A stretch of 46,503 nucleotides of DNA from Citrobacter sp. JGM124. Lineage in GTDB: Bacteria; Pseudomonadota; Gammaproteobacteria; Enterobacterales; Enterobacteriaceae. A program made the position numbers and the translations under genes. The stretch lies in contig NZ_JAERJD010000014.1 of the NCBI RefSeq assembly GCF_018257795.1, forward strand, positions 1 through 46,503, read 5' to 3'. How positions within the stretch are numbered: the stretch's first letter is position 1; every line of letters begins with the position of its first letter. The notes under the pieces are model-generated. The model worked only from the letters and a program-made list of their open reading frames with translations, searched no databases and had not been told where the DNA came from. This document shows, piece by piece, positions 24,842 through 33,295 of this stretch.

Positions 24842-25123
24842 TTATTTATTGTTCGATTTAGTAGTGTTTTTGATTGAAGCTTCACTTAGACCTATGCGTA
24901 GTAGTTCTGCAGCAGCACCGTCTATGCTTTTGAAGACTCGTGCTTCGTAAGGCTGTCTGGAGCTGCATAAGACTAATGGCTTACCTTCCCACTCAGAACC
25001 ATCAAAAATCACAGTATACTCGCCTTTAGAGCCTTCTATTGTTGCTCTATCAAGTAGACCTGATTTGACTCTTTCCTTAGCCATTGAGCTAAGGATGAAA
25101 TATCCACCATCAAGACCTGACAT
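24842..25123 (-). CDS. Small protein upstream of mod, unknown
   Basis: About 93 residues from the ATG at 25123 (MSGLDGGYFILSSMAKERVK), which has GAGGT upstream; the longer frame lacks a ribosome site. Compact and mixed alpha/beta (GEYTVIFDGSEWEGKPLVLC, then FKSIDGAAAELLRIG). Not recognised. It lies 11 bp before mod in the same direction and may regulate or assist the restriction system. Confidence 0.55.
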   Translation of the reverse strand: MSGLDGGYFILSSMAKERVKSGLLDRATIEGSKGEYTVIFDGSEWEGKPLVLCSSRQPYEARVFKSIDGAAAELLRIGLSEASIKNTTKSNNK

Positions 25124-25334
25124 TATCGTTATGACCTCATTATGTGATAGCGAAACAATATCAAATATTGAAACAAAAATCCAAATCAAAACGTTAACTA
25201 TAACCTGTTATCAAGAATAAATACGTGGAAATATTATTTCTTATGTATATTTCTGTTTAATAAATTTAGTTTTCATATTGATTATTATCCAAAATATGTT
25301 AAGGAATAATAGGCAGTTAATACAAGGAGGTTTT

Positions 25335-25586
25335 ATGTATAAGAACAATGATGAAGTCATCGCTTGGGAAACGAAAAAACTTCTTGATGAAGGTATCTAT
25401 ACTGATACAGAACAAGCCTATTTAGAAGCAGAAAAGATAGTTATCCATATAAGGGAACAAGCAAAACAGCGTCAGATTAAACATCAGTTTAAATTGAAAA
25501 TAAGAACAATCAAACACAAAATTAACAGTGGTAAAGATTATGCTCATATCCCTTATGCTAAAAATAAAAAATATTGGGAGGATTAA
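25335..25586 (+). CDS. Hypothetical small basic protein
   Basis: About 83 residues from the ATG at 25335, with a perfect AAGGAGG ribosome site (the frame to 25278 has none). Helical, Lys-rich (EKIVIHIREQAKQRQIKHQF). It ends 2 bp before the TraD-like gene, so they are translationally coupled and probably act together, perhaps in mobilization. Confidence 0.6.
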   Translation: MYKNNDEVIAWETKKLLDEGIYTDTEQAYLEAEKIVIHIREQAKQRQIKHQFKLKIRTIKHKINSGKDYAHIPYAKNKKYWED

Positions 25587-25588
25587 GT

Positions 25589-25864
25589 ATGACAACAAAA
25601 ACGATAAAGCAACAAATAGCAGCAGCTCAGGAACGTTTATTTTTCTTGGAAGCTAAAAAGAAACAGCAAACAAAAAAAGAGAATACACGTCAGAAAATAA
25701 TTTTTGGTGCAGAGGTTGCCAAAGTCTTGGGATGTGATATTGGTTATGTAGATAAGGAATTGGTGTATGGTATTTTGCTTGAGATCCCTAGTCTTGATGA
25801 TAGTGATATTGAAAAATACAGAAAAAATGGTAATGCCTACATTAATACCTACATCAATAAATAA
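25589..25864 (+). CDS. TraD-like small mobilization protein
   Basis: About 91 residues from the ATG at 25589 with GGGAGGA upstream. The pattern KQQIAAAQERLFFLEAKKK, then TRQKIIFGAEVAKVLG, then YGILLEI resembles the short TraD/conjugal-transfer family linked to MOBQ relaxases (not the coupling ATPase). It would help relaxosome formation. The relaxase lies 11 kb away on the other strand, which is unusual. Family assignment is by pattern only. Confidence 0.6.
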   Translation: MTTKTIKQQIAAAQERLFFLEAKKKQQTKKENTRQKIIFGAEVAKVLGCDIGYVDKELVYGILLEIPSLDDSDIEKYRKNGNAYINTYINK

Positions 25865-25868
25865 CTCT

Positions 25869-25916
25869 TTCACGTCCGAACGGTGAACCGACTTAAAACT
25901 CGCTTTTAGGTCGGTG
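25869..25916 (+). other. Overlapping hairpins after the TraD-like gene
   Basis: TTCAC..GGTGAA (25869-25887) and ACCGAC.TAAAA/TTTTA.GTCGGT (25887-25915) share a border. GGTGAA recurs at 25913-25918, so the first arm has two possible partners. A GC-rich stretch follows. No T run, so not a simple terminator. Confidence 0.4.
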
Positions 25917-26044
25917 AACTGTGGAGCAAGCCCCAGAGGGCGCGGTAGTTAATTTAATTCATCATTTCTCTCACTATATATCCTGTCTCTATTGACCACT
26001 TTTTTATTTTTGCTAATTAAAATATATGTAAATAAAAAAGGACG

Positions 26045-27487
26045 ATGAAAATGAAAAAACAATTTAAAAAGGGGTTCTCACTGTTAGAGCTTGTATTAGT
26101 ACTGGGTGTCGGGGCAACGATGGGGTTGATCAAGTTTCAGGATATGAAAGCAGAGCAAGAAAATATTCTGGCTTCTGCTGTAGGTCAGCAAATGAAACAG
26201 ATGGGTGAGGCAGTGAATGGATATATTAATATTCGCTACGATAAACTTTCAACATTATCGAATGCTGCCGGGAATGGATCTGATCCGGGTCCAAGAGCCT
26301 GTAGTGGTAGTGTATGTGAAATTACATATATCACTTTAATTAATGAAGGCTTATTGCCTTCCACCTTTTCAGGCATCAATGCGCAAAAATCTGCCTATAA
26401 GATACTGTTAAAACGTGATGGCATCAGCCCTAACTATGTGGTTAATGGACTCATTACGACAACACTCCCTTGGTCTGAAGGATCAAAAATTCGCTATGAC
26501 TTGTTAGGTAAAGCAATGGTATCGGCAGGTGTTGACAGTGGTATGACTAAGAGTGCAACCGTTGCTTCTGGCTATGAAGGGCAATGGTCTGAAAAAACCT
26601 CTGACTTCCGTAATATCACGAGTGAGGGTTTATTAGCTTACCGAACAGGGTTTAACAGTGCGATGTATACAGTTTATCTTCGTCGCGATGGAACATTGCC
26701 TATGACGGGCGATTTGAATATGGGTGGTAAAAATATTGGTAATGCGAAAAACATCACAGCAAGTGGTATAGGTGATTTTGGCGGAGATATTTCCTCAGAT
26801 GGTAATATTACCGCTAAAAAAGAAGTCATAGCGCATAACGGTTATGGGGATACTATTAAGTTAGGTGGTGATGCGGCTGGTAATGACTATGAACTCTATC
26901 TAAGCGCCAACAAGCCGTTATCGTTATGGTCATCTCCAACAGGTGGCACTGCTACTGATACGAATAAATCGAATACGTTGCTTAAGGTAGCGGGAGCCAT
27001 TAGTTCAGGTAATATTAATTCGATTGGTAATATAACTTCATCCGGGAATATTTCAGTAGGTGGTGTTTTACATTTAAGTAAAGTTAATGTTAATGGAAGT
27101 CCCTGTTCCGGGGTGGGTGATATTAGCAGGGATATCAATGGGAAAATATTGACCTGTCAGTCAGGCTTCTGGAAATCATCAGAAGGCAATAGCTCTGCTT
27201 TATTAGCTCAAAATGGTTGGTGGAAAGATGATAATACAGGAATTATCTATCAATGGTTAAAAGGAGAACAGGTCTGTAGTGAAAATCAGAATAAAGTTGT
27301 AAAATTCCCAATGGCGTTTCCTAATGGGATTTTTAATGTCCAAGTATCTCCTATTATAGGTGATAAACAAGCAGGTGATTTTTTCTTCCAGATTTATAAT
27401 GTCAATAAAATCTCTGCAACTATTGTGCCTAATGGTAATACATATGGTTCCTGTATCACACCTTATGTGTATGCAGTTGGATATTAA
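26045..27487 (+). CDS. pilV: PilV-like type IVb pilus tip adhesin with phage tail-fibre-like C-terminus
   Basis: 480 residues. Prepilin leader MKMKKQFKKG, cleavage before FSLLELVLVLG with Glu at +5, and a hydrophobic helix. The middle follows the PilV pattern (QMGEAVNGYINIRYDKLSTL, then DGTLPMTGDLNMGGKNIGNA). From ~residue 390 the end (NGWWKDDNTGIIYQW, then VVKFPMAFPNGIFNVQVSP, then a final AVGY) resembles the C-terminal domain of phage tail fibres. In IncI plasmids PilV tips choose the recipient by binding surface sugars and vary by shufflon inversion. No shufflon recombinase or repeat is seen here. Start at 26045 or 26051; AAGGACG lies upstream. Confidence 0.85.
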   Translation: MKMKKQFKKGFSLLELVLVLGVGATMGLIKFQDMKAEQENILASAVGQQMKQMGEAVNGYINIRYDKLSTLSNAAGNGSDPGPRACSGSVCEITYITLINEGLLPSTFSGINAQKSAYKILLKRDGISPNYVVNGLITTTLPWSEGSKIRYDLLGKAMVSAGVDSGMTKSATVASGYEGQWSEKTSDFRNITSEGLLAYRTGFNSAMYTVYLRRDGTLPMTGDLNMGGKNIGNAKNITASGIGDFGGDISSDGNITAKKEVIAHNGYGDTIKLGGDAAGNDYELYLSANKPLSLWSSPTGGTATDTNKSNTLLKVAGAISSGNINSIGNITSSGNISVGGVLHLSKVNVNGSPCSGVGDISRDINGKILTCQSGFWKSSEGNSSALLAQNGWWKDDNTGIIYQWLKGEQVCSENQNKVVKFPMAFPNGIFNVQVSPIIGDKQAGDFFFQIYNVNKISATIVPNGNTYGSCITPYVYAVGY

Positions 27488-27514
27488 AGATATCTTTATT
27501 AATATTATTTATGT

Positions 27515-27540
27515 AAAGACCATCCGTGGTCTTTATTTTT
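27515..27540. terminator. Terminator between pilV-like gene and integrase
   Basis: Stem AAAGACCA/TGGTCTTT with a TCCG loop, then ATTTTT, between convergent genes. Confidence 0.85.
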
Positions 27541-28814
27541 CATATTTGTTGAGCAAACTCAAACGGTCTGACCATATTGTTAGTGTTGGCATCCAGAAAG
27601 TCACCCCACCATTGCAGCATCAAACGCCTCTGGTCTAAATGCTTAGCCTTATGGGTATAGGCAGCGCGAACACTGTTGCTTTCCTTATGGCTCATCTGTA
27701 GCTCTACAGCGTCTTCTGACCACAGACCAGACTCAATGAGAGCACTACAAGCTAATGTGCGGAAACCATGCCCACAAATATCCTGTTTGGTGTCATAGCC
27801 CATATTGCGAAGGGCTTTATTGATGGTGTTCTCACTCATGGGTTTAAAGCTGTCATAGCTGCCAGTGAAAATTAACCCGTCATCATTACCATCTTCATAG
27901 GTGAGGTGTTTTATCTCACTTAAAATTTCTATGGCCTGACGGCACAAGGGAACAATATGTTGGCGTTTCATCTTGGTACCACGGCTTGAATACTTCACAC
28001 CTTCAATAACTTCACGCTGTTCTGGAATGACCCAGAGCTTGCTGTTGAAGTCGATTTCTGACCATCTGGCAAAACGCAGCTCACTGGATCGAACAAATAC
28101 CAGTAAGTTAAGTTTTATGGCAAGGGTAGTGAGTCTGCGGCCTTTATAACTATCCACACGTTCAAGCAGTAAGGGAATTTCTTCCAGCTCAAGTGCAGGG
28201 CGGTGTTCGGTTTCAGGCTTCTGTACAGAATCTTGAAGGTCGTAGGCCGGGTTATAACGAATAAGCTGTTGCTGAACGGCGTAGCGGAGAATAGACGTAA
28301 TGTATTGTTTAAGCCTTGTCGCCACTTCCAGATAACCAAGCGCCTCCACTTTTTTAAGTGGGACTAACAGATCACCTGTTGAAAGCTCAGTTACGTCTTT
28401 ATCCCCAATAGCGGGAAAGACATAGGTTTCCAGCCGAGTTTTTACCGTGTTCTGGTAATCCTCAGACCATTTCTTTTTGGTGGAAAACCATGAATTGGCA
28501 ACGACCTTAAAAGCACGAGTGTTATCACGTTTTGCTTTTAGCTCTGTAGCTTCAGATTTTTTCTTGGCGTTAGGGTCGATACCTTCAGCAATCAGCTTAC
28601 GGGCTTCATCCCGGCGTTCTCTTGCTTTAGAAAGTGAAACAGAAGGGTAGACACCAAGAGCGAGTATTCTTTGCTTCTTTTCAAAACGGTAAGACAAGCG
28701 CCAGTATTTAGACCCATTAGGATGCACCAACAGATGCATACCAAAGCCATCAGTCAGCTTATATTCTTTCTCAAGAGACTTGGCATTTTTTACTTTGGAA
28801 TCAGTGAGTGACAT
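27540..28814 (-). CDS. int: P4-type tyrosine integrase
   Basis: 424 residues. N-terminal DUF4102 arm-binding domain (LTDGFGMHLLVHPNGSKYW, then LALGVYPSVSLSKARERR). Catalytic residues Arg242 (VRSSELR), His349-x-x-Arg352 (HGFRT), His376 (QMSHKE) and Tyr386 (AAYTH). It reads away from the tRNA-Asn gene 180 bp upstream, the standard layout of islands that insert at a tRNA 3' end, as for the Yersinia high-pathogenicity island at asn tRNAs. Full length and intact. Confidence 0.95.
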   Translation of the reverse strand: MSLTDSKVKNAKSLEKEYKLTDGFGMHLLVHPNGSKYWRLSYRFEKKQRILALGVYPSVSLSKARERRDEARKLIAEGIDPNAKKKSEATELKAKRDNTRAFKVVANSWFSTKKKWSEDYQNTVKTRLETYVFPAIGDKDVTELSTGDLLVPLKKVEALGYLEVATRLKQYITSILRYAVQQQLIRYNPAYDLQDSVQKPETEHRPALELEEIPLLLERVDSYKGRRLTTLAIKLNLLVFVRSSELRFARWSEIDFNSKLWVIPEQREVIEGVKYSSRGTKMKRQHIVPLCRQAIEILSEIKHLTYEDGNDDGLIFTGSYDSFKPMSENTINKALRNMGYDTKQDICGHGFRTLACSALIESGLWSEDAVELQMSHKESNSVRAAYTHKAKHLDQRRLMLQWWGDFLDANTNNMVRPFEFAQQI

Positions 28815-28954
28815 GATTCACCCCCTTGAGTTGTTGGTATAAGCTAAATCGAACCAGAGATACCAACGATTCTACCAACAAAAGTAGTGGGTAGTAGTGT
28901 TTTTTGGTGGAAGAGGGTGAACGTAAAACAGAGGGTAAGCAATTGATAAAAAGA

Positions 28955-29018
28955 AAAAAAGCAGACGTCAATGAACGTCTGCTTTCTTTAATATGGCTCC
29001 TCTGACTGGACTCGAACC
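28955..29018. repeat. Attachment-site repeat, copy 1 (tRNA-Asn 3' end plus terminator)
   Basis: 64 bp matching 42693-42756 with four mismatches, all in the terminator loop area. The 25-bp right part is the tRNA-Asn 3' end and includes CCAGTCAGAGGAGCCA (minus strand), the known core of asn-tRNA islands. No third copy was seen to the left, so the far end of this island is probably outside the window. Confidence 0.8.
28957..28990 (-). terminator. Terminator downstream of tRNA-Asn
   Basis: AAAAGCAGACG/CGTCTGCTTT hairpin flanked by A and T runs, directly after the tRNA 3' end on the minus strand. A near-copy stands at 42693-42725. Confidence 0.85.
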
Positions 29019-29069
29019 AGTGACATACGGATTAACAGTCCGCCGTTCTACCGACTGAACTACAGAGGA
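28994..29069 (-). tRNA. tRNA-Asn (GTT)
   Basis: 76 nt on the minus strand, matching the enterobacterial tRNA-Asn: starts TCCTCTGTAGTTCAGTCGG, anticodon GTT in ACTGTTAATC, T arm GGTTCGAGTCC, encoded CCA end. It is intact and serves as the attachment gene of the island to its left. Confidence 0.97.
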
Positions 29070-29405
29070 ATCGTTTGAACGGGGCGCATAGTACCGAGGG
29101 CGGGGAGGCTTGTCAAAGGCTCCGTTGTATTTAATGGTTTGTTTGCTGATAAAACAGACAAAAAGAGCAATTTTCATCTGATAGAGCGAAATTACAACAG
29201 GTTAACTATGTCAACAGGCGGGTTACAGGGTGGGATGTATTAAAAAAACTGCGATTCTCGTTTTTTATAGCCCTGACTATGGGACAGGGAGTCTGATGAA
29301 TGGTGAGGCCGAAGGTTCGCGATACTATTGCGCAGGTATCGGGCAGATATTGCCTGATAACAGTGCCATGCTGTCTGTTATTTTTCCCGCTTTACCCACC
29401 CGAAT

Positions 29406-29422
29406 TGCACCAATGTTGTGCA
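29406..29422 (+). promoter_or_regulatory. NtrC-type binding site upstream of nac
   Basis: TGCACCAATGTTGTGCA is an almost perfect match to the NtrC site (TGCACCA-N-TGGTGCA). A weaker half-site TGCACC follows at 29425. It lies ~115-130 bp upstream of the sigma-54 promoter. Confidence 0.75.
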
Positions 29423-29536
29423 ACTGCACCGATACAGTGGGTCCGCTAGTAAAATTCCAGGTATGTTGCCACCTTTCTATCTATAGTATTTTCTTATAAT
29501 TCATATTATTAGTATTTTTTATGTGTTTGCCATAAC

Positions 29537-29554
29537 TTGGCAAGCATCTTGCAT
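29537..29554 (+). promoter_or_regulatory. Sigma-54 promoter of nac
   Basis: TTGGCAAGCATCTTGCAT has the -24 GG and -12 GC separated by exactly 10 bp. The nac ATG is ~55 nt downstream. nac is known to be NtrC/sigma-54 dependent, so nitrogen limitation should induce it. Confidence 0.8.
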
Positions 29555-29608
29555 CCTCTTATGCGACATCACTATTTTGGGTTGACGCGGTTGCGTAAAG
29601 GGGAATGT

Positions 29609-30526
29609 ATGAACTTAAAACGACTGAAGTATTTCGTAAAAATCGTTGATATCGGTAGTCTCACCCAAGCCGCGGAAGTGCTCTATATAGCCCAGCCGGC
29701 ATTAAGCCAGCAGGTTGCAAATCTTGAAGCTGAACTGGATCAGAAGTTACTTATTCGTACTAAACGGGGTGTTACACCGACAGAAGCAGGAAAAGTGCTG
29801 TATGTTCATGCCAAAGCCATTCTGCGCCAGTGTGAACAGGCCCAAATCGCGGTAAACAGTGTCGGAAAGGCACTCAAAGGGGCGGTGTCAATCGGGCTTG
29901 CACCCGGTGCAGCCTCTTCGGTGGTTATCCTCCCGATGCTGAAATCGATGCGTGCCGGTCTGCCGGATGTGATGATTCATCTGCATGAAAATAGCAATGC
30001 GGTACTTAACGATAAACTATTAAATGGTGAGCTGGATATGGCCATTGTCTATGATAGTTCAGCCCAGGAAGGGTTAGTCAGTGAGCCGCTATTAAAAGAA
30101 AATCTATTTCTTGTGGGGAGTGGATCATGCCCAGGAAAAACTGTTGATTTAAATACCATTGCGGAGATGAATCTCTTTTTGCCCTGTGGCTACAGTGCAT
30201 TACGCAAACGTATTGATAACGCTTTTGCCCTGCGGAGTTTACATACTGAAGTGATGGGCGAAATTGAATCAACAGCGACGCTCACCGCCGTTGTGGCGAG
30301 TGGTATGGGGGTGACTATTTTACCCGAGTCAGCAGCCTGTTCTTTAGTCGCGGCAACACATGGATGGATGGCCCATATTACTCAACCTTCGTTAAGTTTA
30401 CCCCTGACACTGAATCTTTCCTCCCGGCAGCCTCTCACGGCGCAATCTGAAGCAGTAAAGGATTCTTTGCTGTCACTGGTTTCTCGTCCTTTGCCAGAAA
30501 ATTCATTATGGATGATGGCAGGCTAA
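29609..30526 (+). CDS. nac: Nitrogen assimilation control regulator Nac (LysR family)
   Basis: 305 residues from the ATG at 29609, which has AAGGGGAA upstream; the longer frame runs across the promoter. The start MNLKRLKYFVKIVDIGSLTQ, then AAEVLYIAQPALSQQVANLE (HTH ~18-37), closely follows Nac. Known role: links RpoN/NtrC nitrogen control to sigma-70 operons and needs no coinducer. The C-terminal effector domain is full length. Supporting context: tRNA-Asn upstream, cbl downstream, sigma-54 promoter in front. Confidence 0.95.
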   Translation: MNLKRLKYFVKIVDIGSLTQAAEVLYIAQPALSQQVANLEAELDQKLLIRTKRGVTPTEAGKVLYVHAKAILRQCEQAQIAVNSVGKALKGAVSIGLAPGAASSVVILPMLKSMRAGLPDVMIHLHENSNAVLNDKLLNGELDMAIVYDSSAQEGLVSEPLLKENLFLVGSGSCPGKTVDLNTIAEMNLFLPCGYSALRKRIDNAFALRSLHTEVMGEIESTATLTAVVASGMGVTILPESAACSLVAATHGWMAHITQPSLSLPLTLNLSSRQPLTAQSEAVKDSLLSLVSRPLPENSLWMMAG

Positions 30527-30633
30527 ACTTTCTTTAGTACAAAAAGACATAAGATGAGGGTATTTGTTATTTGTTCTTACGGGGTTATGACTTTAACAAT
30601 AGTGTAAAGAAAAAGCATGACCCCGGAGGCACT

Positions 30634-31578
30634 ATGAATTTCCAGCAACTTAAAATTATTCGCGAGGCTGCACGCCAGGATTATAATCTGACTGAAGTAG
30701 CCAATATGTTGTTTACTTCCCAGTCTGGTGTGAGCCGCCATATCCGCGAGCTGGAAGAAGAGCTGGGGATTGAAATTTTTATCCGTCGCGGTAAGCGATT
30801 ATTAGGGATGACCGAACCAGGGAAAGCATTACTGGTCATAGCGGAAAGAATTTTAAATGAGGCCAGCAGTGTGCGGCGCCTGGCCGACTTGTTTACCAAT
30901 GAAGACAGTGGCGTGCTGACCATTGCTACCACACATACTCAGGCTCGCTATAGCCTTCCTGTGGTGATTAAAGAGTTTCGTGATTTATTTCCGGAAGTCC
31001 GCCTTGAGCTGATCCAGGGGACACCTCAGGAGATTGAATCCTTACTACACAGCGGGGCGGCAGATATTGGTATTGCGAGTGAACGTTTAAGTACTGACCC
31101 CTCTCTGGTGGCCTATCCTTGGTTCCGCTGGCACCATAGCCTGCTGGTGCCGCAAGATCACCCGCTGATTCAAAGTAATCCACTCACGCTCGATGATATT
31201 AGCCGCTGGCCGCTGATTACTTACCGCCAGGGGATCACTGGGCGCTCGCGTATTGATGAGGCATTTGCGCGCCGAGGGCTGACACCGGATATCGTCCTCA
31301 GTGCTCAAGACTCTGACGTAGTAAAAACCTATGTGGAATTAGGGCTCGGGATAGGTCTGGTTGCTGATCAGGCCTGTGGTGATGAAGGAGAGCTGGTTCG
31401 CCTGAATACTCAACACTTATTCGATACCAATACCGTATGGTTGGGGATCCGCCGTGGGCAGCTACAACGTAATTATGTCTGGCGTTTTATTGAACTCTGT
31501 AATTCGGCACTCTCAGTAGAGGAAATTAAACGCCTGGCGCTGGAACCGGAAGAGGCTGCTATTGATTATCAAATCTGA
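30634..31578 (+). CDS. cbl: Sulfur-related LysR regulator Cbl
   Basis: 314 residues from the ATG at 30634 with a CCGGAGG ribosome site. The start MNFQQLKIIREAARQDYNLT, then EVANMLFTSQSGVSRHIREL, is the CysB/Cbl signature. Cbl activates genes for sulfonate and sulfate-ester use under sulfate limitation, with adenosine phosphosulfate as anti-inducer. It lies 107 bp after nac and has its own terminator at 31609. CysB is the close alternative, but the nac neighbour favours Cbl. Confidence 0.93.
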   Translation: MNFQQLKIIREAARQDYNLTEVANMLFTSQSGVSRHIRELEEELGIEIFIRRGKRLLGMTEPGKALLVIAERILNEASSVRRLADLFTNEDSGVLTIATTHTQARYSLPVVIKEFRDLFPEVRLELIQGTPQEIESLLHSGAADIGIASERLSTDPSLVAYPWFRWHHSLLVPQDHPLIQSNPLTLDDISRWPLITYRQGITGRSRIDEAFARRGLTPDIVLSAQDSDVVKTYVELGLGIGLVADQACGDEGELVRLNTQHLFDTNTVWLGIRRGQLQRNYVWRFIELCNSALSVEEIKRLALEPEEAAIDYQI

Positions 31579-31608
31579 TGCTTAAGAATTGATAATCATT
31601 TTGCTGTA

Positions 31609-31651
31609 AAAATATCCGGATTCAGGCTGATATCCTGAACCCGGATATTTA
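31609..31651 (+). terminator. Terminator of cbl
   Basis: AAATATCCGG.TTCAGG pairs with CCTGAA.CCGGATATTT around a short loop, a stem of about 16 bp. Confidence 0.85.
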
Positions 31652-32287
31652 ATTCACTGTTGGTCGCATTTCAAACAAACTGCGATCTTGATCGTTTTTG
31701 TCGTTATTGATCCCGCCTGTTTTTCGCCTGCCTTTATCCGAATAATAATTCTCTTCATAAGTAACTGGTACAATGAAGAAATGTAATAATTTATACCCAT
31801 AATGGTTCATTTTTTTTACTTGGGTGAAAATTGATGGAGAAATATTATTCTGGGGTTGGAATTCTCTGTTTACAGACAGAGCATTGTCATTGTAACTATT
31901 GATGTATTAATTATTTTAATATTTTTCTATTATCCTGAAGGTTTACTGCCTGAGTTTTTTCATTATCTCATCGTTATATCAATAGGTTATTTTTATTATA
32001 CATGAAAAAAATCCCGTCGAGTGATAAGAATAATACTGAAGTCATTTTTTTATTCAATGCATCATATATCAACCGGGCGCAGAGGAATAGATTAATGGAT
32101 TTTAATATATTCATGCTATTTCATACACTGAAATATCCATTTTATCAATGATATCAAACTGTTTGCCATGAAGTGATGTGCATGTTTTTGACATGTGATG
32201 TTTAGTTATACTCAATGTTGTTTTGCTAGAGTATGTCACTGAATGTTAATAACCAGACTCGTGTTTGAACATTATTGGGATAAAACT
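31652..32287. other. Intergenic region upstream of the oxygenase operon
   Basis: About 640 AT-rich bases, no convincing gene on either strand. The operon promoter should lie in the last ~150 bases (TTTTTGACATG and TTATACT near 32185-32212), but the spacing is too short for a confident sigma-70 call. Confidence 0.4.
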
Positions 32288-33295
32288 ATGCAGAATGAAA
32301 TTATTTTTTCATCCAGCCAGGGACGCAAAGTGTGGAATACACTTGATAGTATAGCCCATAACTATGATCAGGAGAAAAACCCGATTGAATTGGAAAATAT
32401 CGCACATGATCTATTAAAAAAAATAATCGATGATTCGATGTTAAAAAAAATTCAGGAAATAGCCAATAACGAGATGTCGTCACATATTATCATCAGGAAT
32501 TTTCTTGCGATACAGTCGTTACCCTATACTCCAACCGATGACTGTTCGCCTGACAGCGTTAGCTGGCGAACACCAGCTTCGGCATTATTAGGGTTACTCA
32601 GGCTGACGGGGCATTCAGCTCGTTCATTTATGGATGAAATGAATGGTCGCCTTTGCCACATGGTGATGCCGGCCAGGAATAATGAAAAAAGTTTTTTACG
32701 ATCGACTAAAAAATTGGGGTTTCACACTGAGGTGGTAAATGGCTATTTTTATGAGGAGAGCCCCTGTATCGGTAAGCCTGTATCACCAGAGGTTTTTGGC
32801 CTGTTAGGACTACGCAATCCTGATGGTATTGCCACAACGTTAATTCCATTAGAGCGGGTACTAAAAAGTCTGACACCTGATGTCATCAGTGCTCTCATGA
32901 AACCAAATTTTTGTGCAATTAGTCAGTCATCCTTTGACAGAGAGATCATTATTAAAGATGTTCCTGTACTGAAAAAGCTACACGGGGGAGGTATGGGGTT
33001 GCGTTATAGCCGTAGTAAAGTAATGGCAAACAATACTGAAGCGTCAGAAGCGTTACACCAGCTGACTGATGCAATAAATCATTCGGAACATATTGAGCAG
33101 GTAGTATTGAATCCGGGTGATGCGCTTATTCTAAATAATCGTACTTGTGTTCATGGGCGCGGAAGTATTACCGGAACACAAAAATTTGATGGCATGGATA
33201 GATGGCTAATAAGAATTTATGGATATAAATTCGCTACATTACCCATGCTGAAAACATTGCCAGAAAAAAAGCATGTCATTATGGTGGATATTTAA
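32288..33295 (+). CDS. Fe(II)/2-oxoglutarate oxygenase of the AsnO/VioC (clavaminate synthase-like) type
   Basis: 335 residues from the ATG at 32288; a start at 32243 is possible but has no ribosome site. The iron facial triad is His146-x-Glu148 (GFHTEV) and His289 (TCVHGRGS), and Arg305 in FDGMDRWL is the 2OG-binding Arg in the spacing used by asparagine oxygenase (AsnO) and arginine hydroxylase (VioC). These enzymes beta-hydroxylate free amino acids, usually for non-ribosomal peptides or antibiotics. The next gene overlaps its stop (TAATG). The substrate is unknown; a free amino acid is inferred. Confidence 0.85.
   Translation: MQNEIIFSSSQGRKVWNTLDSIAHNYDQEKNPIELENIAHDLLKKIIDDSMLKKIQEIANNEMSSHIIIRNFLAIQSLPYTPTDDCSPDSVSWRTPASALLGLLRLTGHSARSFMDEMNGRLCHMVMPARNNEKSFLRSTKKLGFHTEVVNGYFYEESPCIGKPVSPEVFGLLGLRNPDGIATTLIPLERVLKSLTPDVISALMKPNFCAISQSSFDREIIIKDVPVLKKLHGGGMGLRYSRSKVMANNTEASEALHQLTDAINHSEHIEQVVLNPGDALILNNRTCVHGRGSITGTQKFDGMDRWLIRIYGYKFATLPMLKTLPEKKHVIMVDI

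Noticed and set aside
26045..27487. Shufflon at the pilV-like gene
   Set aside because: No inverted 19-bp-type repeats, no alternative C-terminal segments and no rci recombinase were found downstream; the integrase there is P4-type.
28968..29177. 69-codon minus-strand frame over the tRNA
   Set aside because: It is an artefact of reading through tRNA-Asn.
29230..29499. 89-codon open frame upstream of nac
   Set aside because: It covers the NtrC site and lies in the nac control region, has no ribosome site and has no protein-like composition.
32180..32215. Sigma-70 promoter TTGACA/TATACT for the oxygenase operon
   Set aside because: The spacer is only about 13 bp, too short for confidence.
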